A DNA stretch of 64,000 bases from Eubacterium ventriosum. Its GTDB lineage: Bacteria; Bacillota; Clostridia; Lachnospirales; Lachnospiraceae. Both the position numbers and the translations under genes were made by a program. How positions within the stretch are numbered: the first letter of the stretch is position 1; each line of letters begins with the position of its first letter. This document shows positions 8,968 through 18,208 of this stretch, piece by piece. The stretch spans positions 2,615,501 through 2,679,500 of the forward strand of contig NZ_CP102282.1 in assembly GCF_025150745.1 (NCBI RefSeq). Reading direction: 5' to 3'. The notes beneath the pieces are model-generated. The model was not told the origin of the DNA. It saw only the letters and a list, made by a program, of their open reading frames with translations, and searched no databases.

Positions 8968-10425
8968 TTATTTTGATAATAATTCAATACCTTTCTTAAT
9001 TCTGCTAATTGATTCTTCTTTTCCGATAACTTCCATAATTTCAAAAGCCCCGGCAGGTGTCATCTGCTTTCCTGAAACTGCAGTTCTAAGTGGCCATAAA
9101 GCCTGACCATTCTTGCAACCCTTCTTTCCAATATATTCAAATACTGTATCGTGAAGTCCGTCAACTGAATAATCATCTGTTGCTTCAAGAATTGGAAGTA
9201 ATTCTGTTAACACTTCTAATGAATTTTCTGAATTAGTTTTCATCTTCTTATGAGTGTACATAGCCACATCATATTCAGATAATTCTTCAAAGAAATCAAC
9301 CATATCCATAAGCTCTGGGAATGTTTCAATTCTAGTCTTAACCATATCAAGAATCTTCTCTAAATCCAAATCCTTAGTAATAACTTTCTTGATGTATGGC
9401 ATAGCTTTTTCATAGAATTTTTCATTGTCCATAGCCTTAATGTATTCCCCATTCATCCATTTAAGCTTCTGAATATCAAATACTGATGGGCTCTTGTTTA
9501 CCTTGTGATAATCAAATTCCTTAATCAACTCATCAAGTGAAAAGATTTCTCTATTGTCTTCAGGGCTCCATCCTAAAAGTGCCAAATAGTTAACAACTGC
9601 TTCAGGTAAAAATCCCTGTTCAATTAAATCTTCATATGAAGCGTGACCTGAACGCTTGCTTAACTTCTTGTGATTTTCATCTGTAATCAAAGGTAAATGA
9701 ACGTATTTAGGTGGTTCCCAACCAAAAGCTTCATATAATCTCTGATATTTAGGTGATGAAGAAATATATTCATTACCTCTTACAACGTGAGTAATCTGCT
9801 GAAGATGATCGTCAACAACGTTAGCAAAATTGTATGTTGGATATCCGTCTGACTTAATCAAAATCATATCGTCAAGTTCTTTGTTTTCAACAGTAATCTC
9901 ACCATATAATTCATCAACAAAAGTTGTAGTTCCTTCTGTTGGCATGTTAATTCTAATTACATAAGGCTTGCCTGCATCAAGATTTGCCTGGATTTCTTCT
10001 TTTGATAAATGAAGACAATGCTTGTCATAAACTGTAATCTCTTTTCCATCTTCACCTACAGAAGTCTTCAAAGATTCCAATCTCTCCTTATCACAAAAAC
10101 AGTAATATGCATCTCCTGATTCAATTAACTTCTTAGCATATTCAAGGTATAAACCTGATGCCTGACGCTCGCTCTGAACATAAGGACCAAATCCCTTATC
10201 CTTATCAGGACCTTCATCATGTACAAGACCTGTTTCAGCCATAGTTCTATAAATAATATCAACTGCGCCTTCAACCAAACGCTCTCTATCTGTATCTTCT
10301 ATTCTTAAAATAAAATCTCCACCTGCATGCTTAGCAATCAAAAATTCATAAAGTGCAGTTCTTAAATTTCCTACATGCATTCTTCCTGTTGGACTAGGTG
10401 CGAATCTTGTTCTAACTTTTGTCAT
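8968..10425 (-). CDS. gltX: Glutamyl-tRNA synthetase
   Basis: The enzyme charges tRNA-Glu (and possibly tRNA-Gln in a GatCAB organism). It is class I: the HIGH-equivalent HVGN lies at residues 17-20 after RFAPSPTG, and the KMSKS-equivalent is KKLSKRSGH. Length is 485 aa, normal. I place the start at the ATG at 10425, which has AGGAG ten bases upstream; a GTG two codons earlier lies too close to it. It is monocistronic, with a recognisable promoter and a terminator about 100 bp downstream. Confidence 0.96.
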   Translation of the reverse strand: MTKVRTRFAPSPTGRMHVGNLRTALYEFLIAKHAGGDFILRIEDTDRERLVEGAVDIIYRTMAETGLVHDEGPDKDKGFGPYVQSERQASGLYLEYAKKLIESGDAYYCFCDKERLESLKTSVGEDGKEITVYDKHCLHLSKEEIQANLDAGKPYVIRINMPTEGTTTFVDELYGEITVENKELDDMILIKSDGYPTYNFANVVDDHLQQITHVVRGNEYISSSPKYQRLYEAFGWEPPKYVHLPLITDENHKKLSKRSGHASYEDLIEQGFLPEAVVNYLALLGWSPEDNREIFSLDELIKEFDYHKVNKSPSVFDIQKLKWMNGEYIKAMDNEKFYEKAMPYIKKVITKDLDLEKILDMVKTRIETFPELMDMVDFFEELSEYDVAMYTHKKMKTNSENSLEVLTELLPILEATDDYSVDGLHDTVFEYIGKKGCKNGQALWPLRTAVSGKQMTPAGAFEIMEVIGKEESISRIKKGIELLSK

Positions 10426-10480
10426 TTTCACTTTTCTCCTACTATGAAATACTATTTGAGATTATATCTCTAACTAATAT

Positions 10481-10509
10481 AGTATAGTGCAAAAATTAAG
10501 GTTGTGCAA
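10481..10509 (-). promoter_or_regulatory. Promoter of gltX
   Basis: Minus-strand TTGCAC (10504-10509), a 17-bp spacer and TATACT (10481-10486) lie about 55 bp upstream of the gltX ATG. It is the only good promoter in this stretch between gltX and the CRISPR trailer. Confidence 0.65.
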
Positions 10510-10568
10510 GGGGTTGAAAACCAAGAGTATTCCCCCCTCATTCTTTCTATCTTCAATCACCTCTTACA

Positions 10569-10602
10569 ATTTTTATCGATAACTTTTTCCAGGTACTAAA
10601 AC
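10569..10602 (-). repeat. Relic CRISPR repeat beyond the array end
   Basis: The segment shares TTATCGATAAC and the exact block CCAGGTACTAAAA with the CRISPR repeat but has lost bases in the middle. It lies 99 bp beyond the terminal degenerate repeat, with no full repeat between. It is probably the eroded oldest end of the array. The gap sequence is AT-rich without other recognisable features. Confidence 0.5.
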
Positions 10603-10701
10603 ACTATTCCACTATCTTTTGCTAATATCTAGCAAACAAATTATACACTTTTTTCTAAAAATGAACAAGCTTTTAATATTCACGATTAATTTATAGTACG
10701 T

Positions 10702-11660
10702 AATGTAATCATATTTAATTTCTTCAGGTACTAAAATGAGATTGCAAGACTTGTAACCCTTGAACTTGTTTTACGATAACTTAATTTCTTCAGGTACTAA
10801 AATTTACAGAGCTTGCAAGGATTCGTAATCCGGTTTTACGATAACTTAATTTCTTCAGGTACTAAAATACACAAGCTTCATCAGCTGAGATTTTTTTAGT
10901 TTTACGATAACTTAATTTCTTCAGGTACTAAAATAGCGTGAGAAATTAAATTAGCAGGACAGCAGTTTTACGATAACTTAATTTCTTCAGGTACTAAAAT
11001 GGAAATTTACGGAAAGAAACGGGTGCTATGGTTTTACGATAACTTAATTTCTTCAGGTACTAAAATTGATAAGGATTTCGTCACCTTCTTTAGTAGGTTT
11101 TACGATAACTTAATTTCTTCAGGTACTAAAATTTTCATACATACCTTCTATTTTTCTGTCATGTTTTACGATAACTTAATTTCTTCAGGTACTAAAATGA
11201 TCACCTTTGTCACCCTTTGTACCAGTAGGTTTTACGATAACTTAATTTCTTCAGGTACTAAAATTCAGCTGGTCTCCGTCTTCTGTGAAGTACGGTTTTA
11301 CGATAACTTAATTTCTTCAGGTACTAAAATCGACCGTCCGGCGGTAGTTGTGAGCAATAAGTTTTACGATAACTTAATTTCTTCAGGTACTAAAATTACC
11401 GCTTTTGTTTACAAAATTAACTGTTAGTTTTACGATAACTTAATTTCTTCAGGTACTAAAATTAATGAGTAACTATCACTTAAAAGAAAAAAGTTTTACG
11501 ATAACTTAATTTCTTCAGGTACTAAAATTCAGATATAGTCTGATTTTCGTATACATCTGTTTTACGATAACTTAATTTCTTCAGGTACTAAAATTGATAT
11601 CCAACATATCCATTGAGTGCTCTGGTTTTACGATAACTTAATTTCTTCAGGTACTAAAAT
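10702..11660 (-). CRISPR. Type II-A CRISPR array, 15 repeats and 14 spacers
   Basis: Fourteen full 36-bp repeats start at 10768, 10833, 10899 and then every 66 bp up to 11625. A terminal repeat at 10702-10737 keeps only its leader-side 23 bases. In crRNA sense (minus strand) the repeat begins ATTTTAGTACCTGAAG and ends GTTATCGTAAAAC. Spacers are 30 nt, except 10804-10832 which is 29. The anti-repeat of the tracrRNA, the leader position and the degenerate repeat at the low-coordinate end all agree on minus-strand transcription, with the newest spacer at 11595-11624. The spacer at 11199-11228 would encode a collagen-like Gly-X-Y stretch, as in phage tail fibres. Confidence 0.97.
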
Positions 11661-11730
11661 ATCAAATCTACTATCCCGTCGAATAGCAAACTTCCTTAGT
11701 TGCCCAAAATCTCCTTTATATTGTAGCATA
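11661..11730 (-). promoter_or_regulatory. CRISPR leader with array promoter
   Basis: This 70-bp AT-rich gap between csn2 and the first repeat contains a TACAAT -10 (11720-11725), with TTTTTA about 17 bp upstream inside the csn2 end. The leader ends GTAGATTTGAT directly before the first repeat, close to the ATTTGAG leader end that directs spacer insertion in several type II-A systems. Confidence 0.6.
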
Positions 11731-12726
11731 TTATTGGACATTTAAAAAGTTTAGTTCTATATTATTGGTTTTATATTTAACTTTATTGTCTACATTTAAC
11801 GATCTATTTAAAATACAAAGTATAATATTTATCCCTAAATCAACACTTTGATTACTAACTCCTATTTTATTAATGCAATTCTCTAAATTGTATTCTACCC
11901 ATTGATAATCACTTTCTCTATATATTGGATAATTCTTTTCAATATAATCTGCAACTCTATTATATTCAGGCATTATAAATTCTTCATCATTAATTATTGT
12001 TATTGACTCAAAGTCTTCTTTATCTACTACGCAATATCCATCAAGACTTATTGTAAACAAAAAATTTATATCTGACTTTTCCGATATTGTTTTAGAATAT
12101 TCAAATATTTTTCTGTATTCCTGTTGATTTATCATATGATCAATATTGTTAATAATTAATAATTTCTGCTTTCCACTTTCCTCATTTAATTTTTCTATTA
12201 ATTCAATATAGTTAATTATTAACTCATATGTAGATAAATAATTTATATTTTCTCCGTTTTTGTTACAAGCCACACTCTCCTGCATAATTTCAAATAAATT
12301 ACTTGATTCAAAATCTATAGAAAAATTTTCAAAACTACTAAACAATTCATTATTAATATTCTCATAAATTCTCATCAATAAATCATTAATTTTTTCCATA
12401 TCAGTCTCTATATCAAAGCTCATTAAAATTTTATTCAAAATGTATTTCATCAATAAGGTATTTTTACCTATTTTTAATTGTGATATAAATTGTTCTCTTG
12501 AATCTACATTATATATTTCAAAATATTCTCTCCCTAATTTTTCCTTACCACAAAATACATCACATCTTATTTTTTCCTCCCATTCAACATATTTTGATTT
12601 TGAAAAATACTTTGATAACATTTTTAAAATTTCATTTTTTCTAATAACATTGCTTCCACACCATTGATTAACTTTTTCTAATCCGACTTCATAACTTTTT
12701 TTGAAATTTTTTATTGTTAATCTCAT
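11731..12726 (-). CDS. csn2: Csn2, long form (type II-A adaptation protein)
   Basis: A 331-aa protein in the fixed fourth position of a type II-A operon. Csn2 proteins are ring-forming, DNA-end-binding adaptation factors with a degenerate P-loop fold. The N-terminus (MRLTIKNFKKSYEV) and a Walker-B-like strand KQKLLIINNIDHMI at about residues 190-205 fit this. The length matches the long Csn2 group (about 320-350 aa, Streptococcus thermophilus type) and not the 220-aa group. The start overlaps the cas2 stop (ATGA). Sequence divergence is high, so the assignment rests partly on position. Confidence 0.8.
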   Translation of the reverse strand: MRLTIKNFKKSYEVGLEKVNQWCGSNVIRKNEILKMLSKYFSKSKYVEWEEKIRCDVFCGKEKLGREYFEIYNVDSREQFISQLKIGKNTLLMKYILNKILMSFDIETDMEKINDLLMRIYENINNELFSSFENFSIDFESSNLFEIMQESVACNKNGENINYLSTYELIINYIELIEKLNEESGKQKLLIINNIDHMINQQEYRKIFEYSKTISEKSDINFLFTISLDGYCVVDKEDFESITIINDEEFIMPEYNRVADYIEKNYPIYRESDYQWVEYNLENCINKIGVSNQSVDLGINIILCILNRSLNVDNKVKYKTNNIELNFLNVQ

Positions 12727-13049
12727 ATTACTGTAAACCTCCCACTCCCTACTCGTTCTTCATTCAATTTTCTACTTCCCACAATAATTTTCATATCATT
12801 ATATTGTTTTTCCGTTATTGTTAATAAACGAATATTTCCCTTACTCGGAGCAAACTTTTTTACTCTACTTACTAGACGATTGCCATACTCTCTACTTGGA
12901 CAAGTTCTTACATATACCGAGTATTGTATCATTATGAAGCCTTCTTTTATTAAGTTTTTTCTAAAATCTCGATAAGCCTTTCTTTCTTCTGGCAAATCTA
13001 CTGGTAAATCAAACATACATAACATTCGCATAGTTTTATACTCCAACAT
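12723..13049 (-). CDS. cas2: CRISPR-associated endoribonuclease-fold protein Cas2
   Basis: A small ferredoxin-fold protein that forms the Cas1-Cas2 integrase. MRMLCMFDLPVDLPEERK is the first beta strand with the conserved Asp, and YSVYVRTCPSREYGN and LLTITEKQYNDMKIIVG follow as usual for type II Cas2. I start at the ATG at 13049 (108 aa), which has GAGGGAG eight bases upstream and lies inside the cas1 3' end. Longer reading to 13091 would add 14 residues unlike the family. A start six codons later is also possible. Confidence 0.92.
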   Translation of the reverse strand: MLEYKTMRMLCMFDLPVDLPEERKAYRDFRKNLIKEGFIMIQYSVYVRTCPSREYGNRLVSRVKKFAPSKGNIRLLTITEKQYNDMKIIVGSRKLNEERVGSGRFTVI

Positions 13050-13953
13050 ATAAAAATTCTCCCTCATAGCCTTCAAATTTAGGAATTTCAAACTGTTCTT
13101 TCTTTCCTGCTATTACTGCTGCATATTGTTGTATATATTCCTCAATCATATTTGATATATACATTTTTTTATTATTATAAATCACTTTATGATTCAAAAA
13201 ATTTATCAATTCTTTTCTATGATTTAAAGTAAAATACTCTTCTCCGTCTAATAAATAATATGTAAAACAATCTAGCATAGGTCTAATTGGTTCCATTAAA
13301 TCATCTATTAAATTAAACCTATTATATTCATTTTTGTGGTGTATTCCTAATTGGGAATTCAATCCATATCCAACACATACTCTTGCAATATAAGAACGAA
13401 TAATTGTATAACCATAATCCAATCCGGAATTCAATAATATTTCTTCATTTCCTCTCGAAAAACTTGAATCCATTAACTCATTGAAATATATCTTTGCCGC
13501 ATGAGCTTCTCTATTTGTTATATCTCCATCTTTTGTTTCTGATGCCATTTTTCTAATGTCACGACTAATCTCATTATTCTTTCCTAGTTTTTCTATTACA
13601 TCCGCCTGATTTAATATTTTTCTAATAACAATATTTTTCCAAATTTCATTGTATTTTTCCTTACTTGTATTAATCTGATATCCTATATGTTTAAATACTC
13701 TACTATGATTGTCGTATGAACAATATAATCCAATAGGCAAGTGTTTTTCGTTGCACACAATCAAAGTCACATTATTTGTCGCCAACATTGATAATAATCT
13801 TGTTGTCAATGTTATTTTCAAATTATCCAATACTACTGTTGATATATCACTTATTGGTATCCATACTTCTCCTTCATATGTTTCTAAAACTAGATTGTCT
13901 AATTTCATTCTCACTCCAACTTCATTTTCGATAAAAACCACCCTAAATGCCAT
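13036..13953 (-). CDS. cas1: CRISPR integrase Cas1
   Basis: The 305-aa metal-dependent integrase inserts new spacers. The beta-strand N-domain (MAFRVVFIENEVGVRMKLDNL) is followed by the helical catalytic domain with the expected Glu (TNREAHAAK), His (LGIHHKNEYNRFNLIDDL) and Asp positions. This is a type II Cas1 by length and partner genes. AAGGAGGA precedes the ATG, directly downstream of the tracrRNA terminator, so cas1-cas2-csn2 may depend on read-through past that hairpin or on transcription from within cas9. Confidence 0.96.
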   Translation of the reverse strand: MAFRVVFIENEVGVRMKLDNLVLETYEGEVWIPISDISTVVLDNLKITLTTRLLSMLATNNVTLIVCNEKHLPIGLYCSYDNHSRVFKHIGYQINTSKEKYNEIWKNIVIRKILNQADVIEKLGKNNEISRDIRKMASETKDGDITNREAHAAKIYFNELMDSSFSRGNEEILLNSGLDYGYTIIRSYIARVCVGYGLNSQLGIHHKNEYNRFNLIDDLMEPIRPMLDCFTYYLLDGEEYFTLNHRKELINFLNHKVIYNNKKMYISNMIEEYIQQYAAVIAGKKEQFEIPKFEGYEGEFLYVGV

Positions 13954-13972
13954 ACTTATCCTCCTTTAAGGC

Positions 13973-14077
13973 AAAAAAAGAGCACCCGTCGGTGCTCTTG
14001 ATTTCGGCATAAAGCCTTGTTTTAGTAGATCTGAAGAAATTAAGTTATCGTAAAAAATTTCATCCATCTAACTTTGT
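13973..14077 (-). ncRNA. tracrRNA
   Basis: The minus-strand transcript contains an anti-repeat (14019-14055) matching the CRISPR repeat except near its centre. The conserved AAGGCTTTATGCC nexus region follows, then a final 8-bp hairpin (13979-13998, AGAGCACC with GGTGCTCT) and seven T residues. These are the canonical parts of a type II tracrRNA. It lies between cas9 and cas1, the usual type II-A place. The mature size should be about 75-105 nt. Confidence 0.93.
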
Positions 14078-14083
14078 ATCTTC

Positions 14084-14112
14084 ACGATAACATATCATTT
14101 TCTACTTGTCAA
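14084..14112 (-). promoter_or_regulatory. tracrRNA promoter inside the cas9 3' end
   Basis: Minus-strand TTGACA (14107-14112) covers the last codons of cas9 and is followed at 17 bp by TATCGT (14084-14089). Transcription would start near 14077, 22 nt before the anti-repeat. A second possible -10, TATGTT, overlaps. Confidence 0.6.
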
Positions 14113-17100
14113 CAACTAAACTAAACTTTTCCATGTTAACAATGTAACAATTTCCAAGAACATCTGTCACCAATTTTCCAACATATTTTGTTTTTGCTAG
14201 CGCTATTTGATTTCTTGTATTTTCCCACTCTCCTTTTTTATTTTTGCGTTGAAAATTTGGTTTATTAATTGGCTTAGTTTCAATTAAATTTTTCTGTTCT
14301 TTTATTCTAGACAAAAATCTTTCTGTATAATACTCTCCGCCTTTTTCATATTGAATAATATCATTCTTATAGAGAGAAAATTTGTATGTAATATTCTTGC
14401 TATTTAAATCTTCTAGGTTTTCGTCACTATTTAAAACACCTTCTTTACGCAATAATTCATTATATGTTTCACTATCAATGACATATTTGTTTCCAACACA
14501 TTTAATGTGATTATATTTAACTCCCACAAGATAATATTTCCCAGTGTCATTGTCATAATACACATCTGTCCTATACGGATTCAGACTTACTAATACTACC
14601 TTTTTACTGTTTTTTGCATGACCATACTTATGAGATATATCAATACAACTATTTATCTGACCACTATAATACTTTACTTTTTCAACTTTAGGTCCATTGT
14701 GATTTTTCGAATACTTTCTAAAATAATCTCCAGTTTCTTTGTTGTATGCCACAAAAGGATTTTTTTCGCTTGAATATGTTTCAAGTATTTTTAGCATATC
14801 TCTATATGTTTTTGGATCGTTATTGTACATTAACAAATCACTACCTTTACCACTGTTAATCATTTTCTTCAAAGAATTGCATTCTTTATCATCATATATA
14901 TTGTATGAACTAATTTTGTGTATTTTTCCATCCTTTTCTCTAGTTCCATAAATTGTTTGATTACACAATCCTCTATTGCATTTTTTGTCTATTTTATAAT
15001 TATATTTAACCTTCTCCTCCGCTTCTATTATTTTTTTTCTAATTTCATTCATTCTTTCTTTGTAAAGGATATCATCAAATTCATCATCATCAATATATTT
15101 ATTCCATTTCTCTTTGTCTAAAATTTCCCCTGTTTCAAAATCATAGCAATCTTTTTGAATTTTCCTATATGCTTCATATCCTTTTTGTGAAAATGCTATA
15201 AGCATCGCATCTACGGCATGATGAGAATATGATTCTTCTCTATTTTTTTTGAGATGCAAATCTTGTCTCATTTGATATGTAAGACTTCCTCTTATCACTT
15301 TTACTTTTGTATTACAATATTTTCTAGATTCAAAAAATGACTGCATCTCATTTAGCACTACTCTTGAAGCATATCTGGTATCATTTAAGTTTCTATTGAT
15401 AAACCCTTTCACCACATCAATCTTTGTTATATCTTCCATACACAATAAATTGTTTACTTTTTTATCATCTATTTTCCCCCTTCTTCTTAGTTCTAAGACA
15501 TTTGCCTTATATTCATCAAATCCCCATTTTCCGTTAATTCTTGTCAAATAATGATAAGGAGTATCATTTTCCTTTATACTGTTTTCCGTTTTGTAAACCA
15601 ATACTTTATTGCTTCTGCTGTCATCTAACGAAATTGATTTTGGAATAATATGATCAATTTCAAAAAATTCTGGATGATTTAGCAAATCTTCTATAGCTAT
15701 TTTTTTACCTGAATATAGACATAACCCTTCCTGCTCATTCCATAATTTAAGTTTTAACACTAATTTTTTCTGTTTTTTATAATCTTTGTTCGTTATTTCA
15801 ATCCCCTTTTCATCATATATCTTATTAAGGATTTTTTCATATTCTTCCTGATTTTTCTTCTGATTCATATCTATCTTCTCTTTTTCATCATCAGAATTCT
15901 TATCCCTAGGCATTTCAATAACTACACTTTCAGGATAACCATATTTTTTAATTAAAGCATTTAGAATTTTCACTGTAGTTCTTATAGATTTTACAACAAC
16001 AGGATTATATATTTCTTTAACAACTTCATTTTCTGGTATGTATTTATAATTTACATATTTTTCCTTTTTAGACTTAAACACATTCATTTCTGTTAATAAT
16101 TGCATTTGCTCTTTAGGTTCCTTATACATTACTGGTATCAATTGCAACATTGCTTTATATGAAAATGAATGCCATCCAGAAAATAAACGTTGATTATTTT
16201 TCCTAAATTCAATTAATTTTTTAATCAAATTTTCTTCATAAACAAATTTTTGTTCATCAAAAGCTTTAACAATAGACTCCCTTTCTGTATTTAATGTCAG
16301 AATATCCATTGTTTTATCTAGTTCTTCCCTTGTAAAACTATCTATATCCACATTTATTGTTTTTAATTCTTTTTTTAGTTTTCTATATATTTCAAAAGTG
16401 TGATATATTTCTTTTCCTTTTTTATCAATTCTCGCTCCGCTATATTGTTCAATATCTTCATCTATAACTTTTTTTATGATTTTTCGCATATTTACAGAAC
16501 TAGCATCTTTTATAATCTCAACAATTTCTTTTTTTTGAAATTCTGTTAATTTTTCATTATTAATCTTCAAATTATTGAGATCATTCAGCAAATTAAATTC
16601 TTGTGCTGTGTAAGACGCGCTAGATGCCCTATATTCCTCAGGATATACACTGCATTTTCCAATTAATTTTCCAAAAATATTTTTCTCATCTATGAAATTT
16701 CCTTCTTCATCTGTTCTCGTTGTATATATTCCGTAATCCGTTCTTGATTTTTCATTGCCTGGTCCTATGTAATATTCTCTTTTTCTTTCATATATTTCCA
16801 TATATTTTTTAATAAATTTTGTATTTATTTTATTGCCATTACATCTCTGAGTTTCAAAAATTTTTTCAAGTTCTTTCTTATATGCCTTTGTTGTAAATAC
16901 ATTGCTTTGATACTCTTTTTCATCATTTATTTCAATAATAAATTCTCCGTGATATTTCCCATATTTCTTCATTCGTTCAAGCTGTATTTCGCATGGCATT
17001 TTTTCTTTTAGCTGCTTTTCATTGAATGCTAATCCTTTTTTATACGCATTTCCTTTTTCGCCATCATCCGCATCTTCTAAATAAGATATTCCTCTATGTT

Positions 17101-17425
17101 TGAGCATTGATAATAGTACACAATATAATTCATCTAAAGAAAGTAATTCTGTTAATCCTTTATTTCTAAGTTCAATAATATTGAGATGTAATTTGTGTGG
17201 TATTATATATCCTGATGTTTCCCAAAGTTGTTTAAAATCCTCTATTCTTGTTTTTTGTCGTCTTTTGGTTCTTCTTCCCTCTCTAAGCGTTCTTCTCACC
17301 TTATTATTGCTAGTATCAGCTTCATCAAATATATTTGAAACCGCCTCAACAATATTATCATTTTCATCTAACACTGCAACTCCTACTGAAGCAACACCTA
17401 TATCTAATCCTACTGTATAACCCAT
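14102..17425 (-). CDS. cas9: CRISPR RNA-guided endonuclease Cas9 (compact, 1107 aa)
   Basis: RuvC-I is TVGLDIGVASVGVAV with catalytic Asp8. The arginine-rich bridge helix RRTLREGRRTKRRQKTR follows, and RuvC-II is VVIEMPRD with Glu504. The HNH nuclease is FEIDHIIPKS with His592, and RuvC-III is SHHAVDAMLIAF with Asp739, so all nuclease residues are present. The C-terminal 300 residues should recognise the PAM; the PAM cannot be deduced here. The size resembles compact type II-A/C enzymes such as those of S. aureus or S. thermophilus CRISPR1 and not the 1370-aa SpCas9. The start has CGGAGG at proper distance. Confidence 0.97.
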   Translation of the reverse strand: MGYTVGLDIGVASVGVAVLDENDNIVEAVSNIFDEADTSNNKVRRTLREGRRTKRRQKTRIEDFKQLWETSGYIIPHKLHLNIIELRNKGLTELLSLDELYCVLLSMLKHRGISYLEDADDGEKGNAYKKGLAFNEKQLKEKMPCEIQLERMKKYGKYHGEFIIEINDEKEYQSNVFTTKAYKKELEKIFETQRCNGNKINTKFIKKYMEIYERKREYYIGPGNEKSRTDYGIYTTRTDEEGNFIDEKNIFGKLIGKCSVYPEEYRASSASYTAQEFNLLNDLNNLKINNEKLTEFQKKEIVEIIKDASSVNMRKIIKKVIDEDIEQYSGARIDKKGKEIYHTFEIYRKLKKELKTINVDIDSFTREELDKTMDILTLNTERESIVKAFDEQKFVYEENLIKKLIEFRKNNQRLFSGWHSFSYKAMLQLIPVMYKEPKEQMQLLTEMNVFKSKKEKYVNYKYIPENEVVKEIYNPVVVKSIRTTVKILNALIKKYGYPESVVIEMPRDKNSDDEKEKIDMNQKKNQEEYEKILNKIYDEKGIEITNKDYKKQKKLVLKLKLWNEQEGLCLYSGKKIAIEDLLNHPEFFEIDHIIPKSISLDDSRSNKVLVYKTENSIKENDTPYHYLTRINGKWGFDEYKANVLELRRRGKIDDKKVNNLLCMEDITKIDVVKGFINRNLNDTRYASRVVLNEMQSFFESRKYCNTKVKVIRGSLTYQMRQDLHLKKNREESYSHHAVDAMLIAFSQKGYEAYRKIQKDCYDFETGEILDKEKWNKYIDDDEFDDILYKERMNEIRKKIIEAEEKVKYNYKIDKKCNRGLCNQTIYGTREKDGKIHKISSYNIYDDKECNSLKKMINSGKGSDLLMYNNDPKTYRDMLKILETYSSEKNPFVAYNKETGDYFRKYSKNHNGPKVEKVKYYSGQINSCIDISHKYGHAKNSKKVVLVSLNPYRTDVYYDNDTGKYYLVGVKYNHIKCVGNKYVIDSETYNELLRKEGVLNSDENLEDLNSKNITYKFSLYKNDIIQYEKGGEYYTERFLSRIKEQKNLIETKPINKPNFQRKNKKGEWENTRNQIALAKTKYVGKLVTDVLGNCYIVNMEKFSLVVDK

Positions 17426-17460
17426 AATGACCTCCGTTCTAACTTACATAATATATAGTT

Positions 17461-17488
17461 ATTATATCATATATAATTATAATCGCAA
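17461..17488 (-). promoter_or_regulatory. cas operon promoter
   Basis: Minus-strand TTGCGA (17483-17488), a 16-bp spacer and TATAAT (17461-17466) lie about 35 bp upstream of the cas9 ATG in the very AT-rich gap after the CpXC gene. Confidence 0.65.
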
Positions 17489-17518
17489 TATTTTTTCACC
17501 TACTATTCCACTTTTAGT

Positions 17519-18172
17519 TTATTCTTCCATTATCTTTTCCAACGCCCAGTTTTCGTCTATGTCAAACCTATCCTCTCTAATATCCGGACTATCCTTCAAC
17601 ACTTCTTCTCTAATTTTTTCCAATAATTCTTTCTCAATGCTTGCCATTTTCGTCTCTCCATTTTCGTCAAATATAATAAACATATACTTGCCCTCACTGT
17701 TTACATCAAAGAATATATGTTTTACTTTAATGCCTTGTTCTTTTGCCTGACCAATGTAAAAAATCTTTGCAATCTCTATTACTCTATCGTCCAATCCATT
17801 ATCGAAAATAATTATTTTTTCTCTTAATTCTCCCGGAGATGTTACGATTCTATACAGATATTTTTCTGCCATTAAATCCTCGAATATTTCAGGCATATCT
17901 TCGCCACTAAACATATTGCACGCACTTTCATATTCTTCCTCATCCTGAACATAATATATCATTATTCTATCTTCCATCTGATGATAGAGACTGCTATAAT
18001 TTATCCTTGCTTCACAACCGCACTTATTACATTTGAATTTAAAAATCTCTCCTGTTAATACCTTCTTCTTCATTTCCGGATCAAGAACAGTATTTATGCT
18101 GCTCCACATAACAAACTTACTCTCTTTTCCACACTTTGGACATTTAATTGTTTCTTCATTCGTTCTTGACAT
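17519..18172 (-). CDS. CpXC-domain protein of unknown function
   Basis: The 217-aa protein starts with a zinc-ribbon-like CpXC domain: CPKCGKESKF at about residues 11-20 and a second pair, FKCNKCGCEA, near 48. The rest is acidic with no recognised domain. I place the start at the ATG at 18172 because AAGGAGA lies seven bases before it; six upstream codons include that ribosome site. It follows the coiled-coil gene closely, in the same direction, and ends 93 bp before cas9. CpXC proteins have no established biochemical role. Any link with CRISPR is only positional. Confidence 0.7.
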   Translation of the reverse strand: MSRTNEETIKCPKCGKESKFVMWSSINTVLDPEMKKKVLTGEIFKFKCNKCGCEARINYSSLYHQMEDRIMIYYVQDEEEYESACNMFSGEDMPEIFEDLMAEKYLYRIVTSPGELREKIIIFDNGLDDRVIEIAKIFYIGQAKEQGIKVKHIFFDVNSEGKYMFIIFDENGETKMASIEKELLEKIREEVLKDSPDIREDRFDIDENWALEKIMEE

Positions 18173-18208
18173 AGCCGTATCTCCTTCCATAAATCTTCTT
18201 ATAACCTT

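Noticed and set aside
10999-11427. A 142-codon open frame with repeated FYDNLISSGTKI
   Set aside because: It is the translation of CRISPR repeats (66-bp period, a multiple of three) on the strand opposite to array transcription, with no ribosome site.
13979-13998. Hairpin before cas1 as a cas1 operator
   Set aside because: Its position, stem and T-run are explained fully as the tracrRNA terminator.
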